The translations under genes were made by a program, and so were the position numbers. From positions 1-20,229 of the forward strand of contig JAUWHW010000012.1 in the NCBI GenBank assembly GCA_030605665.1: DNA of 20,229 nt, given 5' to 3'. How positions within the stretch are numbered: position 1 is the first letter of the stretch; each line of letters starts with the position of its first letter. The DNA is from Dehalococcoidia bacterium. GTDB lineage: Bacteria > Chloroflexota > Dehalococcoidia > GIF9 > AB-539-J10. Below, piece by piece: positions 8,122-14,351 of this stretch. The notes under the pieces were generated by a model. It was not told where the DNA came from, did not search any database, and worked only from the letters and a program-made list of their open reading frames with translations.

Positions 8122-8484
8122 TCACAAGATTGCCAAACCATAGGGTCTGGAGTATTCCAGTTTTCCCGTGCAACTATCTATCTTTACCCCCAACCCTTCC
8201 AAGACGGTAACGCCCAGTAATGGTTCGACAACGTCCATTATAGCCACCTGGAACACGCCCTCTCTATCAAGGAGCTTAAAGTAAGCATTAGAGAGAATAG
8301 CCTTTACCTTTCTTTTGTCAGCCAACACTAGCTCAGCCTCTACAATCGGCTTTATTCCTAACTTCTCTGCCAGGCTTGGTGATATGGTAGGAAAAAAGGC
8401 ACCAGAATCGGCAAGGAAATCAACTTTCTCTAATTTGCCCTTTTGAGTGTCTCCGATAATTGCTTTAGCCCTAACATAGCCCAT
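8122..8484 (-). CDS. Retropepsin-like (clan AA) aspartic protease, small single-domain form
   Basis: 120 residues. The single catalytic motif is FLADSGAFFPTISPSLAEKLGI (about 23-44), with the D-S/T-G triad as D26-S27-G28-A29. The second fold marker is LLGVTVLEGLGVKID (about 89-103), where a pepsin-like protease shows the hydrophobic-hydrophobic-G pattern. The length suits a one-domain protease active as a dimer, like the archaeal and bacterial AF_0612-type clan AA family. It has no signal peptide or membrane helix, so it should be cytoplasmic. Its substrate is unknown. AAGGGGAT lies about 8 bases before the ATG. The gene stands alone at the edge of the repeat-rich region. Confidence 0.75.
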   Translation of the reverse strand: MGYVRAKAIIGDTQKGKLEKVDFLADSGAFFPTISPSLAEKLGIKPIVEAELVLADKRKVKAILSNAYFKLLDREGVFQVAIMDVVEPLLGVTVLEGLGVKIDSCTGKLEYSRPYGLAIL

Positions 8485-8551
8485 CTTGCTTATCCCCTTG
8501 ACCTGCAGTTTAAGCTCATTGTATCAATCTGGTCGCTAAGAGGCAAACAGG

Positions 8552-8695
8552 TGTACTCGTACACGTGATTGGTGATATATTACCTCCTTGCCTTGTCATC
8601 ACGAGGGTAATCCGAGCAAGCTTGGAACAGGCTCCGTAATCCCTGAGCCGCCACACCAGCATACCTTGGTTGGGGACAAGCCCCAACCCTACAAG
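8552..8695. repeat. Dispersed repeat family 1, copy 1 (about 144 bp)
   Basis: The block runs from GTACTCGT...CATGATTGGTG-like sequence through GCCTTGTCAT, CGAGGGTAATCCGAGCAA and AACAGGCTCCGTAATC to GGGGACAAGCCCC and ACCCTAC. The same order of motifs occurs in the same orientation at 14111-14255, with scattered substitutions. The GGGG-ACAAG-CCCC part is a small hairpin. Confidence 0.85.
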
Positions 8696-8979
8696 ATTGC
8701 TTCGTCGCTTATGCTCCTCGCAATGACAGAGAAGTGACCTTCACTCTCACCTCAATCCTCTCCCTTGGAGGGAGAGGATTGCAAGCCTTTTGCAATAAGG
8801 GGAAAGAAGTTGGGATGATACCTCTCTTGTCATTGTGAGTCGAAGGCGTGGCAATCTCACTTTGTAGTGGCGGGGTTTATCCCCGCCTCTACCTCGCCTT
8901 AATTCTCTCCCGTTGAGGGAGAGGAGAAATGCTATAATTACGAGGGAGACCCGCAGGGAGATTCCTCGCTACGCTCGGA
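8696..8979. repeat. Cluster of short palindromic repeats
   Basis: Several dispersed units abut one another, and no gene is seen. GATTGCTTCGTCG...CTCGCAATGACA (8695-8728) recurs inside tilS. AATCCTCTCCC/GGGAGAGGATT (8754-8764/8770-8780) is an 11-bp stem. GTAGTGGCGGGG...CCCCGCC (8864-8887) recurs at 14265 and 16083. CTCTCCC/GGGAGAG (8905-8911/8917-8923) is a second stem. The block ends with TCGCTACGCTCGGAATGACA, whose ATG opens the polA fragment. Confidence 0.8.
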
Positions 8980-9152
8980 ATGACAAAGAACGAGAAAGAA
9001 AAACCGTTGTTGTTGGTTTTTGATGGCAATGCTTTGGCGCATCGTGCCTTTCATGCCTGGCTCCGCCAACAGTGTCCAAAACGGGAGAGATGGTAAATGC
9101 CGTTTATGGTTTTGCCAATACGTTGCTCAAGGTGCTCGGCAAATTCAAGCCT
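8980..9152 (+). pseudogene. polA: 5' fragment of DNA polymerase I, frameshifted and truncated
   Basis: From ATG 8980 the frame gives KPLLLVFDGNALAHRAFHAW, the N-terminus of the PolA 5'-3' exonuclease domain, then runs into TAA at 9094. In another frame (8980 plus 2) homology resumes as PPTVSKTGEMVNAVYGF and continues through LLKVLGKFKP to about 9152. Placing the shift between HAW and PPTVSKTG fits a single-base indel. After KFKP the sequence is unrelated; the remaining 800 or more residues of PolA are absent. The start codon lies within the end of a dispersed repeat (CGGAATGACA). A full polA is presumably elsewhere in the genome. The identification rests on FDGNAL.HRAFHA and TGE.VNAVYGF, both in the right order. 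Confidence 0.82.
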
Positions 9153-9341
9153 ATCCCCGGCTGCACTGCTAATTGCCATGTTTCTTGCCGGGAACTAATT
9201 GTGCCACCCTGTAGTCACTCTAAGCTTATAACTTACAAGCCTCTCACATTAAGCAAGCTAGGCTTAAAAACAGGTTGACAGAAAGCTTAAAAGTGGTTAA
9301 GGTTTACACTAGCATTATACTATATTCATGCGGAAGGAACC

Positions 9342-9782
9342 ATGCCATTTGAGCAAGGGCCATATTTAAAGACAGCACTATTCTGCGAGCACGTACTAAG
9401 GGAAGCAGACGGCGTCTCCTCACTAATACGAATTATCGATCGTATAATTCACACGCGTACTGGCCCGGATGCTCCTACAGAAATGCCACCTGTTTCATAC
9501 AACCTGAAAGTATTTATCTCTCTTGCTTCAGGCGAAGCGCGTGGTAGTCATGAAATCAAAATTGAATTAGAAGAGCCATCGGGACTTAGAAAACCACTAA
9601 CGACTGGCACAATGCTGTTCGAGGGTGAGGATAAAGGAGTTAATCTAATTATGAATATGGCATTAACATTCGAGTACCAAGGGCTCTACTGGTTCCATGT
9701 TTATCTAGATGATGGGCTACTCACTAAAATGCCGCTTCGACTTATATATTCACGAGTAACACATGGGGCGCCGAAGGCGTAG
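9342..9782 (+). CDS. Conserved protein of unknown function (possibly DUF6941-like)
   Basis: 146 residues, no signal peptide or membrane helix. It begins MPFEQGPYLKTALFCEHVLREADGVSSLIRIIDRI. The remainder alternates short beta-strand-like stretches (YNLKVFISL, HEIKIELEEP, VNLIMNMALTFEYQGLYWFHVYLDD), suggesting a beta-sandwich. The pattern of a cysteine and 'DGVSSL' near the start, then a strand-rich body, resembles small proteins grouped as DUF6941, but I am unsure of that name. GGAAGG lies six bases before the ATG. The last 41 bases overlap the 3' end of the convergent gene at 9742-10098. No function can be inferred. Confidence 0.7.
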   Translation: MPFEQGPYLKTALFCEHVLREADGVSSLIRIIDRIIHTRTGPDAPTEMPPVSYNLKVFISLASGEARGSHEIKIELEEPSGLRKPLTTGTMLFEGEDKGVNLIMNMALTFEYQGLYWFHVYLDDGLLTKMPLRLIYSRVTHGAPKA

Positions 9783-10098
9783 CTGGAAACATTATTTGCG
9801 GTGTATTTGTTGAACCAGTGGCGCAAACTAACTCAGGGGGTCTCATATCAATAGTGATAGTATCATGCTCTTGGATATATCTCTTAAGCAGGGAGCGGAA
9901 ATCATCCTCAGAGCATTGGCCACCGCTCATCTCTGCCAGGCCAAGTTCGATGACACCAGCTAACTCTGATGCACTACAGAGAGGTAAAGCAAGAAATTCA
10001 TAAAGATGAGGTACCAACCAATCTTCAATGTCCTCGACACTAATTTCGCTGTCGAGATATTGGAACACCTTACGGAATATCTCAGAGGTTAAATTCAT
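9742..10098 (-). CDS. Hypothetical protein, alpha-helical
   Basis: 118 residues of unknown function. The first 80 residues look helical and acidic (IFRKVFQYLDSEISVEDIEDWLVPHL...ELAGVIELGLAEMSGG). The last 40 are less structured. The composition recalls small cytoplasmic immunity-like or regulatory proteins, but no motif supports that. AGGAGGAT lies seven bases before the ATG and is a strong site. The gene is tail-to-tail overlapping (41 bases) with the gene at 9342 and head-to-head overlapping with the gene at 10097, so both ends are shared with neighbours. Confidence 0.65.
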   Translation of the reverse strand: MNLTSEIFRKVFQYLDSEISVEDIEDWLVPHLYEFLALPLCSASELAGVIELGLAEMSGGQCSEDDFRSLLKRYIQEHDTITIDMRPPELVCATGSTNTPQIMFPATPSAPHVLLVNI

Positions 10099-10450
10099 GG
10101 CTTATCCTCCTAGTCTTTGGTCTAAAAACCCTGTATGGGTCACATCAAAAATTATACGGCAAGTATTTAATTCATGTCAATTCTGGGAACGTGTCAAATC
10201 AGGTGAACTCTATCAAACAGTTTTTTCAGAAAGACATCCTGATCCGCCGCCAAGAGGTGAACCACGTTGTACATGGAGTCAGTTACTTGTATATTGGACA
10301 CAAAACAGACAGCCAATAGCTATGGTACACCAATATTCGCACCCTGACGGAACAATTGGTGGTAGTGGTAAACCTGACCCAAAGCGGATTCTTGTAAATG
10401 ATAAGCTACTGGCAATCAGGGCAAGAGCTGGTAAACACAGAGGCCCATAG
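10097..10450 (+). CDS. Hypothetical protein with a GGSGKPDPKR motif
   Basis: 117 residues from ATG 10097. AGAGG lies about seven bases upstream. The same frame is open back to 10028, but that stretch is antisense to the neighbouring gene, so the ATG is preferred. The protein is basic, with several Trp. It carries MVHQYSHPDGTIGGSGKPDP (residues about 77-96), a motif I recall from a family of uncharacterised bacterial proteins in which the PDGT-GGSGKPDPKR core is conserved. No function is known to me. The start overlaps that of the opposite-strand gene in the sequence CATG at 10096-10099. Confidence 0.7.
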   Translation: MAYPPSLWSKNPVWVTSKIIRQVFNSCQFWERVKSGELYQTVFSERHPDPPPRGEPRCTWSQLLVYWTQNRQPIAMVHQYSHPDGTIGGSGKPDPKRILVNDKLLAIRARAGKHRGP

Positions 10451-10555
10451 ATGCCTCAGCTTATTCCTATATTTCTTTTTTATCAAGGACTCCATCCCAC
10501 AGTTTAGGCTTAAGGTCAAGTAATTCGCAATTACCATCGCCATAGTAGCTACTCT
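10451..10555. other. Short intergenic region
   Basis: No gene or strong hairpin is seen. A CTTTTTT-like run (TTTCTTTTTT, about 10472-10481) follows the stop of the plus-strand gene at 10450 but without a clear stem. Confidence 0.3.
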
Positions 10556-10825
10556 CTAGCGACTAGCCAGCTCAACTATGGTGACGCCATAGTCACAATC
10601 AGTCTTACTACATAAAGCCAGTAATTCTATCAGCTTATGTGTCCTCCGAGGCAAATTCCGTTGCGACAAAAGAAAAGCTTTCAGAACTTTTTCTACGCAC
10701 TGCTGCGAGAGAAAGCAGACCTTATTGAATATTTCCTCTTTCATCATGATAGTGGCAGCTCTGGCATCTTCCTCAGCAAAGTAAAGCCAGTTTCTGGCTT
10801 CCTCCGAAAGTTCACTTGCTTTCAT
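10556..10825 (-). CDS. HEPN-domain protein, C-terminally altered (HepT-like, probably broken)
   Basis: 89 residues. The first 75 match the HEPN fold of Pfam-PF05168 type: EARNWLYFAEEDARAATIMM (9-28), CFLSQQCVEKVLKAFLL (37-53), then the RRTHKLIELLAL segment (60-71). Family members usually run to about 125-130 residues with another helix ending in an RYP-type motif; that part is missing. Instead the last codons read DYGVTIVELASR, nearly identical to the end of the Smr fragment encoded at 11225-11482. The gene overlaps the nucleotidyltransferase gene by 14 bases (GGGAAGG upstream of ATG), the usual MntA-HepT order. R56-x6-H63 is visible but may not be the catalytic RX4-6H. Probably an inactivated toxin or partner protein. 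Confidence 0.75.
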   Translation of the reverse strand: MKASELSEEARNWLYFAEEDARAATIMMKEEIFNKVCFLSQQCVEKVLKAFLLSQRNLPRRTHKLIELLALCSKTDCDYGVTIVELASR

Positions 10826-11147
10826 AAATGACCTTCCCTTTCTTCAACACCTCTTGTTTAAAAAATTCCCTACCTTGGGACAGTTTCTCAAATTCCTCCG
10901 GAGTATAAACTAAGACATCCATGCCTATTTCCCGACTGCAATATCTTGATATTTCTCTCATCCGCTCCCAAAAATTTTCCCCTGTCTCCTTGATAACTAT
11001 TACATCGATGTCGCTATCCTCCCCTGATATTTCTGTAGCCATAGAGCCAAATAGAATGATCTTGCTTGGAGCATAACTTTCCTTTAACTGCTCAACAAAC
11101 TTCGCCACCTCTTCTTGCAAGAGTTTCTTCCTATCAGTCTTTAACAT
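10812..11147 (-). CDS. MNT-type minimal nucleotidyltransferase (MntA-like antitoxin)
   Basis: 111 residues from ATG 11147 (GGAGA eight bases upstream; a TTG at 11168 with AGGA is an alternative that adds seven residues). The polymerase-beta fold is shown by IILFGSMATEISGEDSDIDVIV: GS at 34-35 and the metal-binding D46 and D48 in DSDID. A third acidic residue lies in EIGMDVLVYT. The family's usual ARG after GS is ATE here. Known MntA proteins modify the paired HEPN toxin by AMPylation. Here the paired gene at 10556 is damaged, so the pair may be a relic or the remaining enzyme may act elsewhere. Confidence 0.85.
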   Translation of the reverse strand: MLKTDRKKLLQEEVAKFVEQLKESYAPSKIILFGSMATEISGEDSDIDVIVIKETGENFWERMREISRYCSREIGMDVLVYTPEEFEKLSQGREFFKQEVLKKGKVIYESK

Positions 11148-11224
11148 GAAATCGTCTCCACGCTTCAAATCTATCCTTTACAGACAACACTGAAGTATAA
11201 CACAGCTAGGCCTAAGAACAGGGG

Positions 11225-11482
11225 TCAACAATGTGCCAGCTCAACTATGGTGACGCCGTAGTCTCCTTCACCATAGTCACCAAGGCGGAAGGATTTTACC
11301 AAAGGATGCTCGGATAACAAATCATGCACCGCTTGACGCAATGTCCCCGTTCCTTTGCCATGGACAATACGCACAGAGGGCAAACCAGCCATAAAAGCAT
11401 CGTTAAGGTATTGCTCCAGCCGAAATAAAGCTTCATCCACGGTAAGACGCCTTATTCTCAATTCTCTATCTACTGATTTCAT
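11225..11482 (-). pseudogene. Orphan Smr domain, 3' fragment of mutS2
   Basis: 85 residues matching the C-terminal Smr domain of MutS2: LTVDEALFRLEQYLNDAFMA, then GLPSVRIVHGKGTGTLRQAV with the key HGKGTG, then LLSEHPLVKSFRLGD...GVTIVEL at the usual MutS2 end. The preceding LDxRG-type motif is degenerate (ELRIRRL). There is no ribosome binding site before the ATG at 11482. Directly upstream lies repeat DNA (11507-11692) instead of the MutS2 ATPase. I read this as the tail of a lost mutS2 gene. A short free-standing Smr protein is the alternative; the missing LDxR and missing ribosome site speak against it. Confidence 0.7.
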
Positions 11483-11506
11483 CGAACTTATTTAGCAATC
11501 CTACTG

Positions 11507-11578
11507 TCATTCTAAGCCCTTCGCTCTTTGTCATTCTGAGCCCTTCACTCTTTGTCATTCTGAGCCCTTCACTCTTTG
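11507..11578. repeat. Tandem array of a 24-bp unit, three copies
   Basis: Three head-to-tail 24-bp units begin TCATTCTRAG and end CTCTTTG (11507-11530, 11531-11554, 11555-11578). Units two and three are identical and unit one differs at two bases. A fourth partial unit runs into the next repeat. There are no spacers, so it is not a CRISPR array. Confidence 0.95.
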
Positions 11579-11692
11579 TCATTCTGAGGGAGCAAAGCGA
11601 CCGAAGAATCTCGCTCAGGATAAACTCCGCGAAGAATCTAGAGACCCTTCCCCTTCACTTCGTTCAGGGTCAGGGTGACAGCCAAACAACTG
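11579..11692. repeat. GTCATTCTGAG...GAAGAATCT dispersed repeat
   Basis: TCATTCTGAGGGAGCAAAGC leads to CGAAGAATCTCGCTCAGGAT and GCGAAGAATCTAGAGACCC, ending in TCAGGGTGACA. The same core, GTCATTCTGAGCGCAGCGAA-type, appears at 16252-16277. This family sits between tilS and the Smr fragment and probably marks the break that removed the rest of mutS2. Confidence 0.85.
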
Positions 11693-11695
11693 TTT

Positions 11696-13204
11696 TCATA
11701 ATGACCTAATAAACTCCAGGTGAAGAATTTCCCTGGTAGTCCCGGTAATCTTGACCCTATCGTCAATACGCCAGCCCACCACCCAGAGGATTTGCCGGGG
11801 AGAGCAGACCAAGGACATATGGTCTCTCCAGGAAAGAGGTATCTTAGCGTCCACCATAAAGCGTTGCAGCTTCTTAGGCCTATCCATACCTAAGGGCTGG
11901 AAACTATCCCCTGGCTGGCGTTGACGCACAAATAGTTCAGTTCCTGCTGGTTGCAAATCAAATTCAGCCACGAGACTGCTGCTAGATTGCTTCGTCGAGT
12001 TCCCTCGCTTCGCTCGGGACAAGCCTCGCAATGACGATAAGGAAAAACTCGCAACCACAGGGGAGATACTGGCTATCACTCGCCACCGGGGCAAAACTGT
12101 CTCCCCGGGAATATTGAGAGGAAAACTGCCCTGTAGTAGAGGCTGGTCAAGAGTGTGAGGTGGCTTAGCCTGCCTTGCAATGGCAACTTCATTGTATTCT
12201 CCGTGACAAATAATGTTATGGGGCAAAGAAACCTTCTTGCCCACAGGCTTACTCAGCAAAGCTCTTATGGCTTCAATATGGTTAGCTTCAATATCCCTGG
12301 TATTTCCTAAAGTCCTGGCTAGCGCCAATCTTATTAACTGCCTTTGCAAAGCTAAGGGTAAGACAGTGGTCTTCTTCTTATCCAGATAAATGACGCCATC
12401 CTCCCCTTTGGCCACTTCATCCCACAATTGAAGAGCTTGCTGCTCTATAAAAGAGATGTCATCGTTAGCGATTTCAGCCAGGCGAAGCAGAGCCTGGTCC
12501 ACATTCGGGTTATATTCTCTAAGCAAAGGCAATAATTCCAGGCGACATCGATTTCTGAAGAAGGATAACGAAAGGTTAGAAGAATCAATGCGGGGTGCAA
12601 GTTGGTGTTCCTGACAATAATTCATCGTTCCCTCTCTGGTAACATCAAGAAGGGGTCTTATGGCCAATGGCTGATGGCTGATAGCTGATGGCTGACGGCT
12701 TTTAAATGGCACAGGTGAGCAAGGCTCAAGACCTCGCAATCCAGAAGTCCCCGTGCCCCGCAATATATGCATCAATATAGTTTCCACCCGGTCATCCCGG
12801 GTATGACCTATTGCCACTCGATCAGCTCCAACAGCATCGGCTACCTTGGCTAGAAAATCATACCTCAGTTCTCGAGCAGCCTCTTCGATAGAACAACCTC
12901 TTTCAGCTTTGTAAGCAGCCACATCTCGTTTACCCACTGTGATAGGGACATCAAGACGGGCAGCTAAGTCAGCCACATATTTGGCATCCGCTTCAGATTC
13001 AGCACCCCGAAGTTGGTGGTTCAGATGAGCCACATAAAGCTTTATGTCAAGTTCGGCCTGGCATCTGGCCAGCACATGCAGCAAGCAAACTGAATCAGCA
13101 CCACCGGATACTGCCACCACTATCCTCTCCCCGGGCGAAATCAGCTTATGCTGCTGAATAAAATCCTTAACTCTCGACTCCAGTTCAACCATTTTCATAA
13201 GCAT
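11696..13204 (-). CDS. tilS: tRNA(Ile)-lysidine synthase, carrying two in-frame repeat insertions
   Basis: 502 residues. The N-terminal PP-loop ATPase has SGGADS (33-38) in IVVAVSGGADSVCLLHVL, then AHLNHQLRG and AIGHTRDDRVETILMHILRGTGTSGLRG. The C-terminal TilS domain ends with VRQRQPGDSFQPLGM, KKLQRFMVDAKIP and SLVCSPRQILWVVGWRIDDR. It modifies C34 of the AUA-reading tRNA-Ile to lysidine, which is essential in most bacteria. Two segments are not part of the family: about 166-183 (KSRQPSAISHQPLAI) and about 387-409 (SLSSLRGLSRAKRGNSTKQS), both encoded by dispersed repeats. Neither breaks the frame nor touches the key motifs, so the enzyme may still work. The start could be Met1, Met3 or Met5; GTGGGG lies best spaced for Met3. 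Confidence 0.93.
   Translation of the reverse strand: MLMKMVELESRVKDFIQQHKLISPGERIVVAVSGGADSVCLLHVLARCQAELDIKLYVAHLNHQLRGAESEADAKYVADLAARLDVPITVGKRDVAAYKAERGCSIEEAARELRYDFLAKVADAVGADRVAIGHTRDDRVETILMHILRGTGTSGLRGLEPCSPVPFKSRQPSAISHQPLAIRPLLDVTREGTMNYCQEHQLAPRIDSSNLSLSFFRNRCRLELLPLLREYNPNVDQALLRLAEIANDDISFIEQQALQLWDEVAKGEDGVIYLDKKKTTVLPLALQRQLIRLALARTLGNTRDIEANHIEAIRALLSKPVGKKVSLPHNIICHGEYNEVAIARQAKPPHTLDQPLLQGSFPLNIPGETVLPRWRVIASISPVVASFSLSSLRGLSRAKRGNSTKQSSSSLVAEFDLQPAGTELFVRQRQPGDSFQPLGMDRPKKLQRFMVDAKIPLSWRDHMSLVCSPRQILWVVGWRIDDRVKITGTTREILHLEFIRSL
11984..12034. repeat. Dispersed palindromic repeat inside tilS
   Basis: AGATTGCTTCGTCGAGTTCC...TCGCTCGGGACAAGCCTCGC AATGAC shares its ends with the unit at 8695-8728. 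The middle CGAAGCGAGGGAA/TTCCCTCGCTTCG-type sequence makes it palindromic. It adds about 20 in-frame codons to tilS. Confidence 0.85.
12669..12699. repeat. 7-bp tandem repeat inside tilS
   Basis: About four copies of a GCTGATG-like heptamer (GGCTGATGGCTGATAGCTGA, then TGGCTGACGGC). In the tilS frame it encodes the SHQPSAI-type low-complexity peptide (minus strand). Heptamers of this type are a frequent bacterial minisatellite. Confidence 0.85.
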
Positions 13205-13250
13205 TGCCCCACTCTGCCCTTCATAGCTAACATTTGAGAGTGTCTAAAGG

Positions 13251-13342
13251 TGTAGTGCGAGGCTTTGTTGGGTTCCCGCAAAAATCGCAGATTTTTGTGG
13301 GTGACTTTAGCCTCGTGCACGACCCTGAAGGGTCGCACTACA
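13251..13342. mobile_element. Small MITE-like element with 10-bp terminal inverted repeats
   Basis: Terminal repeats TGTAGTGCGA (13251-13260) and TCGCACTACA (13333-13342) are perfect inverted copies. The 92-bp interior contains AAAAATC-GCA-GATTTTT (a palindrome) and CCTGAAGGGTCGC. A related 67-bp element with CGTAGTGCGA/TCGCACTACG ends lies at 16143-16209. Its left 61 bases recur in inverted orientation at 14500-14560. No target-site duplication is obvious and it encodes no protein. Confidence 0.75.
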
Positions 13343-13426
13343 AAAACTTTGGGCGTGAAGATTATCGAAGCTGCGCCAGCCAAATCTAGCTTCGAATCCG
13401 AGACAAAATTAAACAGCCTTAACATT

Positions 13427-14026
13427 TTAATAGGTGGTATCATTGAAAGTCACCAGGCGAGTTCCGTAATCCTTAAATTCAAGAATGCTTACTGCCCCAG
13501 GTTGCAACTTGAATTTGGTAAAATATTCTAAAGGTAAATCCAATGCCTTAAGCAGAATAGCCATGATAACAAAATAATGACTAACTATTACTACCGTTTC
13601 AGCTTTATGCTCTGCCAGCAAGCGTTCCACAGTGACCCAGGACCTTTTTTGCAATTCAACCAGGCTTTCGCCACCAGGCAGTCTTTCCGATACTCCTTTC
13701 TGACACCACTGCATTAAAAACTGACCAAAAGATATGCTCGACTTAGAGAAAGAAAAGCCTTCTAATTCACCAAAATCAATCTCCCTGAGTCCGTCGTCTA
13801 CCTCTACAGGTAATTGATGCTGGCCAGCTATAGCTTCAGCCATAGCCACAGCACGCTTCAAAGGGCTGGAAACTATGACCGTGATGTTTTCATCCTTTAA
13901 GGATAATGCTAGCTTATCAGTTTGTTTTATTCCGTCGTCACTTAACTCAGTATCGCTGTTAGCCCCCTGAACACGCCGCTCTTTATTCCAATTAGTCTCC
14001 CCATGTCTAACTAAAATAAGCTTCAA
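13427..14026 (-). CDS. Histidine phosphatase (phosphoglycerate mutase-like / CobC-like)
   Basis: 199 residues. The phosphohistidine site is RHGE at 7-10 (H8) in LILVRHGETNWN. Other conserved residues are R58 (SSPLKRAVAMAEA), E82 (LREIDFGELEG) and H150 (VVIVSHYFVIMAIL). The LPGGESL segment fits the GpmB/CobC/PhoE-type branch of this superfamily. The exact substrate (phosphoglycerate, adenosylcobalamin phosphate, or a broad phosphatase) cannot be decided from sequence; no cobalamin genes are nearby. The start is TTG 14026 behind a strong AAGGAGGTAA. It precedes tilS on the same strand, separated by the repeat element at 13251-13342. Repeat copies flank it on both sides. Confidence 0.88.
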   Translation of the reverse strand: MKLILVRHGETNWNKERRVQGANSDTELSDDGIKQTDKLALSLKDENITVIVSSPLKRAVAMAEAIAGQHQLPVEVDDGLREIDFGELEGFSFSKSSISFGQFLMQWCQKGVSERLPGGESLVELQKRSWVTVERLLAEHKAETVVIVSHYFVIMAILLKALDLPLEYFTKFKLQPGAVSILEFKDYGTRLVTFNDTTY

Positions 14027-14110
14027 GAAATTACCTCCTTAGATTGCTTCTCTGCTTCTTCGCTGTCTGTTCACAGAGTTTACGCCCAGCCAGACAAAGA
14101 GTCCAGAGTA
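14027..14110. other. Short spacer before repeat family 1
   Basis: It contains the ribosome binding site of the phosphatase gene (14031-14040) and nothing else that I can support. Confidence 0.4.
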
Positions 14111-14255
14111 TGTACTCGTCCACATGATTGGTGACACATTACCAACCCTTGCCTTGTCATTACGAGGGTAATCCGAGCAAACTCGGAACAGGCTCCGTAA
14201 TCTCCAAGCCGCCACCCACCATAGCTCGGTCGGGGACAAGCCCCGACCCTACGAG
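14111..14255. repeat. Dispersed repeat family 1, copy 2
   Basis: This block has the same order of motifs and orientation as 8552-8695: TGTACTCGTCCACATGATTG, GTCATTACGAGGGTAATCCG, AACAGGCTCCGTAATC and GGGGACAAGCCCCGACCCTA. It is followed at 14265-14288 by a GTAGTGGCGGGG...CCCCGCC unit. Confidence 0.85.
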
Positions 14256-14264
14256 ATGTAACCC

Positions 14265-14288
14265 GTAGTGGCGGGGGTCATCCCCGCC
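14265..14288. repeat. GTAGTGGCGGGG...CCCCGCC unit, copy 2 of 3
   Basis: The 24-base palindromic unit matches 8864-8887 and 16083-16106 apart from the loop (GGTCAT in place of TTTAT). Confidence 0.85.
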
Positions 14289-14351
14289 TTATTCTCGCAA
14301 TGGCATAAAAGGCTGTCTGAGGTGTCCACTATCTATCTGAACTAGATCAGC

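Noticed and set aside
9273..9326. Promoter for the gene at 9342 (TTGACA at 9275 and TATACT/TATATT near 9316-9326)
   Set aside because: The spacing between the -35-like and -10-like hexamers is wrong for one promoter, so no pair could be called.
11507..11578. Possible CRISPR array
   Set aside because: Repeats are head-to-tail with no unique spacers, and no cas genes are nearby.
13195..13443. Open frame of 82 codons on the minus strand overlapping the tilS start
   Set aside because: Most of it translates the MITE-like repeat (HKNLRFLREPNKASHY-type peptide), and the same peptide arises from the inverted copy at 14500; no ribosome site and no family resemblance.
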